Shown here piece by piece: positions 10,001 through 17,585 of a DNA stretch of 64,000 nucleotides. Positions within the stretch are counted from its first letter, which is position 1. Each line of letters starts with the position of its first letter. Origin of the DNA: Bacteriovoracaceae bacterium (GTDB lineage Bacteria > Bdellovibrionota > Bacteriovoracia > Bacteriovoracales > Bacteriovoracaceae); NCBI GenBank assembly GCA_018675575.1, contig JABGXW010000034.1:1-64000 (forward strand), read 5' to 3'. Under the pieces are notes generated by a model that had not been told where the DNA came from, ran no database searches, and saw nothing but the letters and a program-made list of their open reading frames with translations. The translations under genes and the position numbers were made by a program.

Positions 10001-11251
10001 ATCGATATTAATAAATACAGAATACTTTTTCGCTTCTGTCAGTATTTCTATTAATCTAGGTGCTACTTGCTGATAGGTATAATCAAAAGCATAAGGCTTA
10101 AAGTCAGAACATAATGCCGATACTTTTATTGAAACATGTGCCTTTAAAATTCCGGCCTTGTTCTTACTACCTTTTGATACATGTAATTTATATCCTCTTA
10201 TAAGCTTAATAACTTCTTTAGAATAATAATCTGCTTCTTTTTCAGAAACTACTAATTCACCCAATTGGTCGAGGGTCACATCTCTTTTGGTGCGTGCCAG
10301 TCCTTTTAAGACTTTAGTCGCTGACTCTATTGACTCACCAGCTATAAATCTCTTTGCCATGAGTTTTATACTAAATCTTACAAAGTAAGCTAATGGATAG
10401 GCAGGAATGAGATTGAAAATATATTTTATCACTCGCAAAAATCCCATTAACCAATTGGGCAGAGTTCTTTCTTGTCCCTTTCTTTTTAATACTTTGGACT
10501 TGATAGAGTCCCAGAGAAGTCTTCTTAATGATTCAAGAAGTATTCTTTTTACCTCATGGCCTTTATTATCGTGGTCAAGTGAAGGGAGTATTGCTATAAA
10601 TTTTAATAAATGAATTCTTAACAGTGCATAGCTCGCAGTAAGCCCTAAAGAATAGTCAGAAATTCTTTCAAATAGACTTGGAGAATATTTATTTATTTGG
10701 ATAAGTAGTTTTTGAACAATTTCATTTTCACGTTTTTCAACCACATCAAATAATGTATCTTTAAAAACGTCATTTAAACTATTTAATTTCGTCGTGACTT
10801 CAATTTCACTTGGGAAGTTATGAGGGTTTAGAGAAACAGCAGCTTCTACATGCTTTCTAAATGCTATATATGTCTGGTTTTGATAAATTTTCAATTCCCC
10901 ATCAGTTCTTTGTTGAACATCATCAATATTCTTGATGACTGATAGCTCGTAATTAAGCTTGGGACTATAAATCCGAATGAGTTTTTCAGGAACTATATAG
11001 GCAACTAAAACGGGTACCGTATTGATAGTCATCTGCATTCTAAAGCTTTTATCAAAGATATTGAGATGATCTGTAATTTGTTCTTGAAATGAGATTGTTA
11101 AATGATCTGCTTCATCTAAAAATAACTGAGAATATTCATCACTGAAAACGGTATTCCATGGAAGATCTGGAAAAGGATAAGATTTTAAACTAGGAATACT
11201 AATATCGAGAAGGTCATGTGAAATGGCCTTTTCACTTGGTTCTGCTTGCAT
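7022..11251 (-). CDS. putA: Bifunctional proline dehydrogenase / P5C dehydrogenase (PutA-type)
   Basis: This 1409-residue enzyme should oxidise proline to glutamate in two steps. There is no N-terminal ribbon-helix-helix DNA-binding domain, so it is not the self-regulating E. coli form. An N-terminal region of about 330 residues is followed by the FAD-dependent PRODH barrel (RLVKGAYWD at about 479, YLVRRIMENSS at about 600). The aldehyde dehydrogenase domain follows (APWNFPLAIPCG at about 810, EMGGKN at about 925, catalytic Cys in GQKCSAAS at about 956, PFGGFKLSGTG at about 1130). A C-terminal part of about 270 residues resembles the inactive ALDH-like domain of long PutA proteins that closes the channelling tunnel. 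The ribosome site is AGGGGA. It lies upstream of proC. Confidence 0.93.
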   Translation of the reverse strand: MQAEPSEKAISHDLLDISIPSLKSYPFPDLPWNTVFSDEYSQLFLDEADHLTISFQEQITDHLNIFDKSFRMQMTINTVPVLVAYIVPEKLIRIYSPKLNYELSVIKNIDDVQQRTDGELKIYQNQTYIAFRKHVEAAVSLNPHNFPSEIEVTTKLNSLNDVFKDTLFDVVEKRENEIVQKLLIQINKYSPSLFERISDYSLGLTASYALLRIHLLKFIAILPSLDHDNKGHEVKRILLESLRRLLWDSIKSKVLKRKGQERTLPNWLMGFLRVIKYIFNLIPAYPLAYFVRFSIKLMAKRFIAGESIESATKVLKGLARTKRDVTLDQLGELVVSEKEADYYSKEVIKLIRGYKLHVSKGSKNKAGILKAHVSIKVSALCSDFKPYAFDYTYQQVAPRLIEILTEAKKYSVFINIDAEHYDYRDSVFEIYKKVLLETKELQDYYDTGIVLQAYLRDAAKHFQDIVDLAKARNIIMPIRLVKGAYWDAETVAADAHSFNAPEFLNKDETDLHFRQLIIEIYKSFPYTQLCIASHNYSDHAFAEALRELYYNEIPIIEHQCLHMTYEALSTGMGNMNWVVRNYVPIGSLLVGMAYLVRRIMENSSQVGVLTIMRSHKKHRNILSAKEIHLKKKELGGRVLDSSQINMTYDFFNIPPVRLYIKEQREKVERSLKYFREHRLNQVYANDFECSGELVTIKSNSDLELVVGTIQFANVDNAKKALDMVTKSYNEGIWSKSKTGFRSSILLKAASIMTIERLELANLIVYEAGKSILEALGDVDEAIDFLSYYAKEEMKFHELNKRAISRGPIAVIAPWNFPLAIPCGMTAAALVAGNSVILKSAEQTPLISCQLINLLHRAGVPKEVLIHLPGPGETVGKELVNSDKISGIVFTGSKEVGMQIFNHVSKRIYYNKLYNLKYPCRVITEMGGKNAVLVTANAELDETVAGILYSAFAHAGQKCSAASRVLVDNSIKKRLVERLREACLDMKVGVAYDFATFVNPVVSKFDQERLKQQVKEAIEEVKKFGGQVIVDRSKEKLPGTCVGPVIIELPKSRLAESDSYCRKELFGPVLHLIGFNGLEEGVELFNSSEYALTGGIFSQSQDDVDFAVKKMEAGNIYINRTITGARVAIEPFGGFKLSGTGPKAGGKGYLQSFHNIRFEEDVFGGKLAATDEEGPNEKIILAEPSPSITSVRTIKLVDALEEFIDKYELFYQGIYLDRKEHLVRYRKWISKHLVRFQTEQHANRVIPGQLSYNDFTQQIDHSCFIAYEKRPYLKTLLNVFSALGMGSGITIIARNKETYKWWIHFQNLLFRAGFLEDQFKIYYASENVLLDVLKRSDIGVLFIDGHIERVEKVLNATNISNKDLIVMRKVLTPHDSPSLYDFNRICAEYAWVRSLAVNTMRHGAPLDLSF

Positions 11252-11313
11252 GGCTTGTTCCCCTAAAACTGTCAGGTAAAACTACATGAAAGAAGATCAA
11301 TATTAAAGACAAG

Positions 11314-12327
11314 ATGTTAAAGTATTTTATTACGATTGTAGACTCTGCCTCTATTTGCGCCGCGACATTATCGTCAATTTTTTTATGTTATTCTGTTTTT
11401 AAGGAGTCTTATTTGTCTACAGAATATATAGGCGTTAGAACCGTCTTTTTTAATAAGTTTGATAAACTGCCTTTTGATATCTTTCTAAAGCTTACCACAG
11501 ATAAATATGTGAAAGCTCTCAATGTAGGAGATCATATTAATGACGAATTTATTAAAAAGTACGTCAGCAAAAAAGTATTTGAGTTTTTTTTAGAAAAAAA
11601 AGCCTTCACTAAGTATGAGGACCTTATATTCGATTTTCACTCCAATGCTAAAGTGCTCCTAGTCGAAGGTAGAAAAATTAAAGTTCCCGATAATGAAAAT
11701 TTAAACCTCATGATTGAAGATCTCGGCGTTTCCAAGAAGGAAATTAAAAAAATTAATGAAATGAGTACTAGAATAATGATAGATTTAAATAATACACATA
11801 ATAATATTACAAAACTGTTAGATAACTTCACCTCTTCAAAAGAATCTTTTACCTATGACCATAGCTACCTAACGGCGATAATGAGTTGTCAAATTGCAGG
11901 GATTAATGAATGGGGAATTAATCATAACAAAGAAAAACTATGCCTCGCAGCAATACTTCATGAATTAAGTGACTCTAATCAATACCAGAAAACACTTAAA
12001 TATCAAGTTGCTGAACAAGATTTAACAAATGGAATCAGTCCTCAACTATTAGAAAACGTAAAAATACTTTCAGGACATTTACGAGAGCTTGATAGCATCC
12101 CTATTGATGTCATATCGATCCTAGAAAATAGCTTAAACTTTACTCAGGCCACACTTTCTCCACTCATCTGCTGTTTTATTGTGGGTCACCAGTATGTTTT
12201 GGAACTTTATAAAGCAGGATTCAACAATAGTCATAATAATGACATCCTTGAACGATTAAATACCATTTTTCCAAATGATAATCTAAATAAGCAAGTTAAA
12301 AATCTTAAACATGCACTCGAAAACTAG
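11314..12327 (+). CDS. Degenerate HD/HDOD-like signalling protein
   Basis: The 337-residue protein starts with a hydrophobic stretch. It continues with a segment (about residues 40-110, LPFDIFLKL and ADKYVKAL-like pattern, KKVFEFF) that resembles the N-terminal domain of Bdellovibrionota HD-GYP proteins. The helical C-terminal region (about 180-330) has the layout of an HD-type domain, with LAAILHELSD where HD enzymes carry His-Asp; here the Asp is Glu, and no GYP motif is seen. It is therefore probably non-catalytic. Divergent from putA, 62 bases apart, so the two may share a control region. Family assignment is inference and the ribosome site is weak. Confidence 0.5.
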   Translation: MLKYFITIVDSASICAATLSSIFLCYSVFKESYLSTEYIGVRTVFFNKFDKLPFDIFLKLTTDKYVKALNVGDHINDEFIKKYVSKKVFEFFLEKKAFTKYEDLIFDFHSNAKVLLVEGRKIKVPDNENLNLMIEDLGVSKKEIKKINEMSTRIMIDLNNTHNNITKLLDNFTSSKESFTYDHSYLTAIMSCQIAGINEWGINHNKEKLCLAAILHELSDSNQYQKTLKYQVAEQDLTNGISPQLLENVKILSGHLRELDSIPIDVISILENSLNFTQATLSPLICCFIVGHQYVLELYKAGFNNSHNNDILERLNTIFPNDNLNKQVKNLKHALEN

Positions 12328-12370
12328 AACTTTATTTGACTGATCCAGAATAATATTTTTATAATTAAAA

Positions 12371-13531
12371 GTGAGAAAATTTATTTTCGGAACATTTACA
12401 ATCTTTTTAACCTATTTTTCTGTAGCTTTTGCCAATATCAATATTTATAACCTTTCAGATCTTGAGATTTTAGAAAAAGAACAAAACACCTCTGAATTTT
12501 TAGAACATGCTAGAGATATCAAGCCAAGTCAAAGAAGTGAGCATTACCAGGCCATGTTAGAGAATATGGGTCTTTTGCATTTAAATAACCTCCTCTTGAA
12601 AAAAAGTTTTGAAAAATCAGATTTTATTTTTATTAAAAAGATATCCGAGTGGCCAACCCTCAAAAAAGATGCCTTCTATCAATCCAAACGAAATTTTTAT
12701 ATGCAAAGCTACTTTGATAAATGTTTTTCAAACTCACAAGATGAACATAGTTTACAATGTGAAGAGCAACTCAATTCATTTTGGCATGATTCTAACCGTG
12801 ACCCAGACCTCGGTATTCATTTTGCCTTACTCTTAAGTAGTAGAAATGGACATTTGAATAATTATTGGACCTATATAAGTGCAGCAACTCTCTCCAAAGT
12901 ATCAGATTATCTCTGCAAAAAAGATGTTGTCTTACAGTTTTCAAAGGTAAGAATCACTCATCTCAGTAAGGAATTTCTAAATGATGATCTTAATTTCTTG
13001 AGAAATATAGATAAAAGCATGAATCACAACTGCCTTAACCAGATTTACCCTGAACTTATCTCAGAATTTAAAAAAGCAAAAGTTGAAAATAAAGGCCACC
13101 TCTTTAGATTGTTAAAACTACAAAATAAGCTCTCAAAAAGTGACATAAATGTGTACTTCACAGAAGTTTTTCTCTCCTCACCAGCTCCTTCAAAAGAATT
13201 TAATTTGGCATGGAATACCATTTTAAAGCTGGGTCAAGACTACAAGGCGCGTCAGATGGTGCTAAATAAACTAGCTCAAAAAAGTTTACTACCAGGCCTG
13301 CTCTTCAATGCTAATAAAGACAATAAGTCCAAGGCATTATTATCTACGCTACATCAAAATTTTCCTGAATATCTTGACCTCTATTCTAAGACCTGTCTCA
13401 GTTACATGAGTGGGGAGAAAGTTTACGCTTATGGAAACCCTACCCCTTATTGCCATAATCTATTTAAAAGACATGCTAGACTCTTAAACAAAGGACATCT
13501 CCTTCGGTTTGAAGAAGTCTTAATAAAATAG
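12371..13531 (+). CDS. Secreted protein of unknown function
   Basis: The 386-residue product starts from GTG and carries a signal peptide (MRKFIFGTF, a hydrophobic core, cleavage after VAFA at about residue 22). The mature part is helical, with repeated Leu-rich segments and several cysteines spaced through the chain, including NLFKRHARLL at the end. No known domain is recognised; repeated helical pairs suggest a solenoid. No clear ribosome site precedes the GTG, so the start could be slightly different. It lies 43 bases after the HD-like gene on the same strand. Confidence 0.65.
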   Translation: MRKFIFGTFTIFLTYFSVAFANINIYNLSDLEILEKEQNTSEFLEHARDIKPSQRSEHYQAMLENMGLLHLNNLLLKKSFEKSDFIFIKKISEWPTLKKDAFYQSKRNFYMQSYFDKCFSNSQDEHSLQCEEQLNSFWHDSNRDPDLGIHFALLLSSRNGHLNNYWTYISAATLSKVSDYLCKKDVVLQFSKVRITHLSKEFLNDDLNFLRNIDKSMNHNCLNQIYPELISEFKKAKVENKGHLFRLLKLQNKLSKSDINVYFTEVFLSSPAPSKEFNLAWNTILKLGQDYKARQMVLNKLAQKSLLPGLLFNANKDNKSKALLSTLHQNFPEYLDLYSKTCLSYMSGEKVYAYGNPTPYCHNLFKRHARLLNKGHLLRFEEVLIK

Positions 13532-13732
13532 AAATGTTGTCGCGGTGCACGGTGCAACTTAGTAGGCCAATGAAAGGGCCATTTCCCACCAGTTCCACTT
13601 AATAACTTCACATCAAACTATCAAGTTCTTGAAATTAGGGATCATTTTACTAACAAACTATTGGCCTCTTATTTGCTTACTTATCAAGAGTAAATTAAAA
13701 ATCATGACGATTGAAAACACCATGACTCGACA

Positions 13733-13739
13733 GGGGGAG
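13733..13739 (+). promoter_or_regulatory. Strong ribosome binding site that decides the start at 13743
   Basis: GGGGGAG lies just upstream of the ATG at 13743. It directly precedes a standard signal peptide and rules out the longer in-frame start at 13629, whose extra 38 residues have no such site. Confidence 0.75.
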
Positions 13740-13742
13740 AAA

Positions 13743-14642
13743 ATGGAAACAACTAAGGTATTTAGAAACTTATTTATAGCAGCAGCACTACTTATGGTTA
13801 CCACTGCAACTTTTGCACAATATAATCATGGTGGAAATTATGGTGGAGGTTATAATGACTATGGTACAGATTCTTATCAGCTAGAGTCCTCAGCTAGAAA
13901 TGTAGTACATTCTGCTCGTTCCTTAAAACAATCTCTTGAGCTGATGAATGGCCATGGGAGAAATCGAAGAGGACGTCATCATCGAGGTCTTTATCCAATT
14001 ATAAATGCAGTTCAATCTGTAGCTCAAGATGCAAAGCAAGTTGTAAGAGACGCATCATCTAGAAACCAAGTCAATTATTCGTTTAGACAACTTAAGCGAT
14101 CATTCACAACTTATAAAACATTTTCTGTTGCAATCCAGAACAATCCGAGACTTTCTTATCAAGTGAAGGCATTAGATTCGGCCATGAGTCAACTTACTAG
14201 AGATATGTATAGCAGAGGCGGTCAACATGGTAATCTCGAAAAAGTGAAAAGCTTATCTAGAAAACTCTCCAGAGTAACCTCTAATATGGCCTCTTCTTTA
14301 TCAGCGGACCTAAGATACAGAAGATACCAATCTCCTGTAGAGAGACAAGCTTTGAGAGCTACAAGTGATCTTTCAAGGGAAGCTCACGAGTTTGCTAGGA
14401 TTGCTCAAAACTCAAGACCAGCTCTTATGAGAGTAAAACGCAGTTTTGAAACTTTGAGAATGACATTTAGACAAACAAAAAGAACTTTAAAACAAATAAG
14501 TACTTCTTATACTGTATCTGATCAATTACAGAAGACGAAGCAACTTGTAAGAAAACTTGCAGATGCGCTTCAAGTTTCACATGGTGGCGCAAATGGCCAT
14601 GGAGGATTCACAAATCCAGGAAATACATACGGATTTAACTAG
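13743..14642 (+). CDS. Secreted helical protein with Gly/Tyr-rich N-terminus
   Basis: The 299-residue product has a clean signal peptide (METTKVFRNL, hydrophobic core, cleavage after ATFAQ). A short Gly/Tyr/Asn-rich segment (NHGGNYGGGYNDYG) follows, then a long basic helical region with Arg/Ser/Gln-rich heptad-like patterns. It ends in another Gly-rich tail. No enzyme motif is present. The layout suggests a fibrous or surface-associated protein exported to the periplasm or outside. Function is unknown. A strong hairpin terminator lies about 60 bases downstream. Confidence 0.75.
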   Translation: METTKVFRNLFIAAALLMVTTATFAQYNHGGNYGGGYNDYGTDSYQLESSARNVVHSARSLKQSLELMNGHGRNRRGRHHRGLYPIINAVQSVAQDAKQVVRDASSRNQVNYSFRQLKRSFTTYKTFSVAIQNNPRLSYQVKALDSAMSQLTRDMYSRGGQHGNLEKVKSLSRKLSRVTSNMASSLSADLRYRRYQSPVERQALRATSDLSREAHEFARIAQNSRPALMRVKRSFETLRMTFRQTKRTLKQISTSYTVSDQLQKTKQLVRKLADALQVSHGGANGHGGFTNPGNTYGFN

Positions 14643-14702
14643 AACAAAAAGATTGTATTAGAGAGAAATGAGGGCCTATTTAACTGGCGCTTTTTATATC
14701 TA

Positions 14703-14734
14703 AAAAAGAGGCCCCAATAAGGGGCCCTCTTTAA
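14703..14734. terminator. Bidirectional hairpin terminator
   Basis: A stem of about 12 bp with one bulged base (AAAGAGGCCCC against GGGGCCCTCTTT) encloses AATAA and is flanked by A and T tracts on both sides. It separates the plus-strand secreted gene from the convergent histone-SWIB gene and can serve both. Confidence 0.85.
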
Positions 14735-14755
14735 AATGATATTATAATCATAGGC

Positions 14756-15283
14756 TTATGATAAATGCTTATTAACGATTCCTGCTAATTCAAACATTGT
14801 AACTTCTTTTTTACCAAAAAGAGTCTTAAGTTTTCCGTCAGCAAGAATGTTTCTTCTGTTTTTAGGATTTTGAAGGTCATGTTTCTTAATGTAAGTCCAG
14901 ATCTTCTTAATAACTTGTGTTCTTGGAAGTGGCTTTGAACCAACGACAGCTGCTAATGCTGGAGAAGGTGTCATTTCTTTCATAAAAGCGGCATTTGGCT
15001 TTCTTTTAGTTTTTTTCTTAGCAGCTTTTTTCTTAGCAGGCTTTTTCTTCGCTACTTTCTTAGTTGCCTTTTTCTTAGCTACTTTCTTAGTTGCCTTTTT
15101 CTTAGCTACTTTCTTAGTTGCTTTCTTAGCTACCTTTTTCTTAGTTGCTTTCTTTGCTACTTTCTTAGTTGCTTTTTTCTTAGCTACTTTTTTAGTTGCT
15201 TTTTTCTTGGCTACCTTTTTCTTAGTTGCTTTCTTTGCAACTTTCTTAGTTGCTTTTTTCTTTGCTACTTTTTTCTTGGCCAT
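14756..15283 (-). CDS. Histone H1-like protein fused to a SWIB/MDM2 domain
   Basis: The 175-residue protein has two parts. Residues 1-95 are almost only Lys, Ala, Thr and Val in KKATKKVAKK-type repeats, like the C-terminal tail of histone H1 and the Hc1/Hc2 proteins of Chlamydia; this part should bind DNA non-specifically. Residues about 100-175 match the SWIB/MDM2 fold (TPSPALAAVVG, PRTQVIKKIWTYIKKHDLQNP, LFGKKEVTMFEL). SWIB domains are typical of eukaryotic chromatin remodelling but are also found in chlamydiae and Bdellovibrionota. A strong GGAGGA site precedes the ATG. Likely a nucleoid-associated protein, with its own promoter and terminator. Confidence 0.9.
   Translation of the reverse strand: MAKKKVAKKKATKKVAKKATKKKVAKKKATKKVAKKKATKKVAKKATKKKVAKKATKKVAKKKATKKVAKKKATKKVAKKKPAKKKAAKKKTKRKPNAAFMKEMTPSPALAAVVGSKPLPRTQVIKKIWTYIKKHDLQNPKNRRNILADGKLKTLFGKKEVTMFELAGIVNKHLS
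15020..15283 (-). repeat. Tandem coding repeat of the lysine-rich tail
   Basis: The 5' two-thirds of the histone-like gene is built from near-identical 12-27-base units encoding KKATKKVAK. The longest-period copies lie at about 15049-15120. Such repeats can change copy number by slippage. Confidence 0.85.
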
Positions 15284-15402
15284 GTATTCCTCCGGAGAAT
15301 TTGTTTTATAACATTCATTGTTTTTTTATTTTTAAGAATTATGACTCAAAAAAACAAATAATGTCTATTAATATATTTAGTTTTTTACTATAAAAGTACC
15401 CA

Positions 15403-15855
15403 TTAAAGCAACTTTTCCCACTCAACCACCAAACCATTGTCTAATTTCTTAGTGGTTTTAACGTAACCATGGCTTTCATTTAGGGAGTACATTCTGAAAT
15501 TATCTATTCGGCAGTAATGATATATTTTCTTAGCTTTCATTTCTTTAGCTGATTTTTCGAAAAATTCTTTGATTTTATGGCTATAACCACTACCTTGGTG
15601 GCTCATTTTTGTTCCTGTATTCTTTGTGAGAAGCTTTTTTCCTTCTAATTTTAGGAATAAGGCGGCTATGATCATGTCTTCTACATGGGCCGAGTAGAGC
15701 TTCCAGCCATCTTTTACTTCCTTTTTTATTTCATCAATATCCCATTTAAAATCTGGAGAATCTGTAAAAGCATCCAAATTATGGTCATAGATGGCCTTGT
15801 ACTGGGATACCTTTGTTGCTGTTTTAAATATTAATTCGATAGGTTCGTCGGACAA
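15403..15855 (-). CDS. GNAT-fold acetyltransferase-like protein
   Basis: The 150-residue product has the order of elements of the GNAT fold. A central strand (MIIAALFLKL) is followed by a loop with GSGYSHKIKEFFEKSAKE, matching the acetyl-CoA pyrophosphate-binding region, then YHYCRIDNFRMYSLNESHGYV, matching the last alpha-beta unit. The substrate is unknown. The start is a TTG with AAGG upstream; no early ATG is available. It begins one base after the cytochrome c stop codon, so the two genes form a transcript. Confidence 0.6.
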   Translation of the reverse strand: MSDEPIELIFKTATKVSQYKAIYDHNLDAFTDSPDFKWDIDEIKKEVKDGWKLYSAHVEDMIIAALFLKLEGKKLLTKNTGTKMSHQGSGYSHKIKEFFEKSAKEMKAKKIYHYCRIDNFRMYSLNESHGYVKTTKKLDNGLVVEWEKLL

Positions 15856-15856
15856 A

Positions 15857-16156
15857 TTATTTAACCTTCAGTTTACGTATATAAGCTGACAATTCAGCAA
15901 AGTCACTCTGTGAAAGGTTTTTAATATAAGGAAGCATGACTGGGTTTTTTCTTGCGCCGGAGATAAAATCATTGAGGGCCTTGATAGTATACCACTCATG
16001 CTGTCCAGCAATTTGAGGGGATTTTTCAGCAAGTTTCCCTTCTCCATTTACTCCGTGGCACCGAATACAAGTCTTAAATAACTCGGCTCCTCTTCCTGCA
16101 AATGCAGTTGAAGTTAAAATAAAGAGGTAAATAATAGACATTTTTATACTTATCAT
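15857..16156 (-). CDS. Small periplasmic class I cytochrome c
   Basis: The 99-residue precursor has a signal peptide (MISIKMSIIYLFILTSTAFA) and a single haem-attachment motif, CIRCH, at about residue 30. A methionine near residue 74 (PVMLPYIK) probably supplies the sixth haem ligand, and the LSAYIRKL helix near the end is typical of cytochrome c553/c5-type proteins. It should carry electrons in the periplasm. The ResB/ResC maturation proteins encoded at 18.3-21.5 kb could load its haem. It is followed directly by the GNAT gene. Confidence 0.9.
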   Translation of the reverse strand: MISIKMSIIYLFILTSTAFAGRGAELFKTCIRCHGVNGEGKLAEKSPQIAGQHEWYTIKALNDFISGARKNPVMLPYIKNLSQSDFAELSAYIRKLKVK

Positions 16157-16202
16157 TCAACGTCCGGTGAACAGATATTTGTTTATTATAGAAATATTAT
16201 AT

Positions 16203-16874
16203 CTACTTTCTCTTAACGGCAACCACTTTCAGAGGGTCTAATTGAAATTCACTTGAGTAGACTTCAAACAATAAATCTCTAAGCAATGGTGGCAATACCT
16301 CTTCTTTAATAAGAAAAGATAAATAAGGTTCATCCCATTGGTAAATGTCTTCTAGAGAGCTTTCTGAACCCAACACAGGGGATATGCAATGCTTATAAAA
16401 TTGTTGTAATTGTTCTAATTTGTCTCCGAAGTCTACATCGATGGATTGATTGATTTTCCTTTGACTGGCCTCTAGTAATACTTTTAAAGTAAAGATTTTT
16501 CCTATGAAAATAGGGAAAATGGAAAGGATTTCATCAAATTCTTCTTTATATTCTTTGGAAAAAGCTTCGACATCATTGAAGTCTTTTAAAAAGTTCTTCA
16601 TTTCCCTAACCTCAAGCCCTTTCAGTTCCCAGAAAAGATTATTTACATTTAGTTTACCAAATGCTTCGAGAATTGCTTTTTCCAACGTGGACGGGTCGCC
16701 ATGGTATGAGAAATGACAAATCTTCCCCTCTTTGATCTCCAAAGAAAGCTTTAAAGACCTCTTTTTTGAACTGAAATCAATAATTGGATATGGGTGAGGA
16801 GCATTGAGTAAGAACTCTTCACTCTTGGCCAAATCTTGTATTCTTCTTGATAATTGCATAAATATCTTTATCAT
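16203..16874 (-). CDS. Unknown protein resembling the accessory domain of lipoate ligase
   Basis: The 223-residue protein is not firmly recognised. Residues about 30-115 (SLKLSLEIKEGKICHFSYHGD, then a helix and a Phe-Gly-Lys-Leu segment) resemble the small C-terminal domain of lipoate-protein ligase A, but the catalytic ligase domain is absent. The C-terminal half is helical and acidic. There are two possible ATG starts (16874 and 16859), neither with a good ribosome site; a TTG at 16883 is less likely. It is divergent from the TPK-like gene, with 36 bases between. Confidence 0.4.
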   Translation of the reverse strand: MIKIFMQLSRRIQDLAKSEEFLLNAPHPYPIIDFSSKKRSLKLSLEIKEGKICHFSYHGDPSTLEKAILEAFGKLNVNNLFWELKGLEVREMKNFLKDFNDVEAFSKEYKEEFDEILSIFPIFIGKIFTLKVLLEASQRKINQSIDVDFGDKLEQLQQFYKHCISPVLGSESSLEDIYQWDEPYLSFLIKEEVLPPLLRDLLFEVYSSEFQLDPLKVVAVKRK

Positions 16875-16910
16875 TTTGATCAAATAGATACAAATTGCTA
16901 GTATTTATTT

Positions 16911-17585
16911 ATGGAACTATCCCAATTAAAAGATAATTTAGAGAAAGAACTATACAAGCTTTTCAGTCAATCAAAGTCTTTGACATTATTTGGTCCTCTT
17001 AAATTCGACAAGAATTCTCTACACGAACATAAAACCGAGGGAGTCATCTTTGTGGATGGTGGACTTGGCCATAGTGGAAGTCTCAATAATCTCTTTTGCA
17101 ACGTTCCATCCTACAGTACAGGGGATGGTGATTCATTACAAACCAAAGTAGAGCTCGACCTTACTTTCCCTGCTGATAAGGACCAATCAGATTTAAGTCT
17201 TGTGCTCTCAGCTATTCCTTCAATGTGCCAAAATTTAGAGCTTTTTGGATTCTTTGGTGAAAGGCAAGACCATTTCCTTTGCAATTTAGGTGAAATTAAT
17301 CATTTTCTTAATATTTCAAAAAGTGATAAACAAGTCAGACTCCACGGAGACAAACAAACTATATTTGCCATAAATAATAATTCAATTACATTAAAAATTA
17401 TTGGAACTTTTAGTATCCTCTCATTAGTTGAAAATATTTTAGATATCAAAGGAGATTGCGAGTATACTTGCAATGAGCATTATATTGAATATCCATTAAG
17501 TAGTTTAGGGCTTTCCAATAAAGGTTACGGAGACGTCATAATCAGATCGAAAAAACCAATTTTTATCATAACTGAATATGAATAA
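16911..17585 (+). CDS. Thiamine pyrophosphokinase-like protein
   Basis: Thiamine pyrophosphokinase transfers pyrophosphate from ATP to thiamine. The 224-residue sequence carries divergent versions of the family motifs in the right order. These are GDGDSL (GDxDS), FPADKDQSDLSLVLSAI (the KDxTD metal-binding site, here KDQSD), LFGFFGERQDHFLCNL (the GGRxDH motif) and a C-terminal beta region with FSILSL. The first glycine of GGR is replaced by Phe-Gly-Glu-Arg. It could be a true but divergent enzyme. It overlaps the next gene by 8 bases, implying coupled translation. Confidence 0.6.
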   Translation: MELSQLKDNLEKELYKLFSQSKSLTLFGPLKFDKNSLHEHKTEGVIFVDGGLGHSGSLNNLFCNVPSYSTGDGDSLQTKVELDLTFPADKDQSDLSLVLSAIPSMCQNLELFGFFGERQDHFLCNLGEINHFLNISKSDKQVRLHGDKQTIFAINNNSITLKIIGTFSILSLVENILDIKGDCEYTCNEHYIEYPLSSLGLSNKGYGDVIIRSKKPIFIITEYE

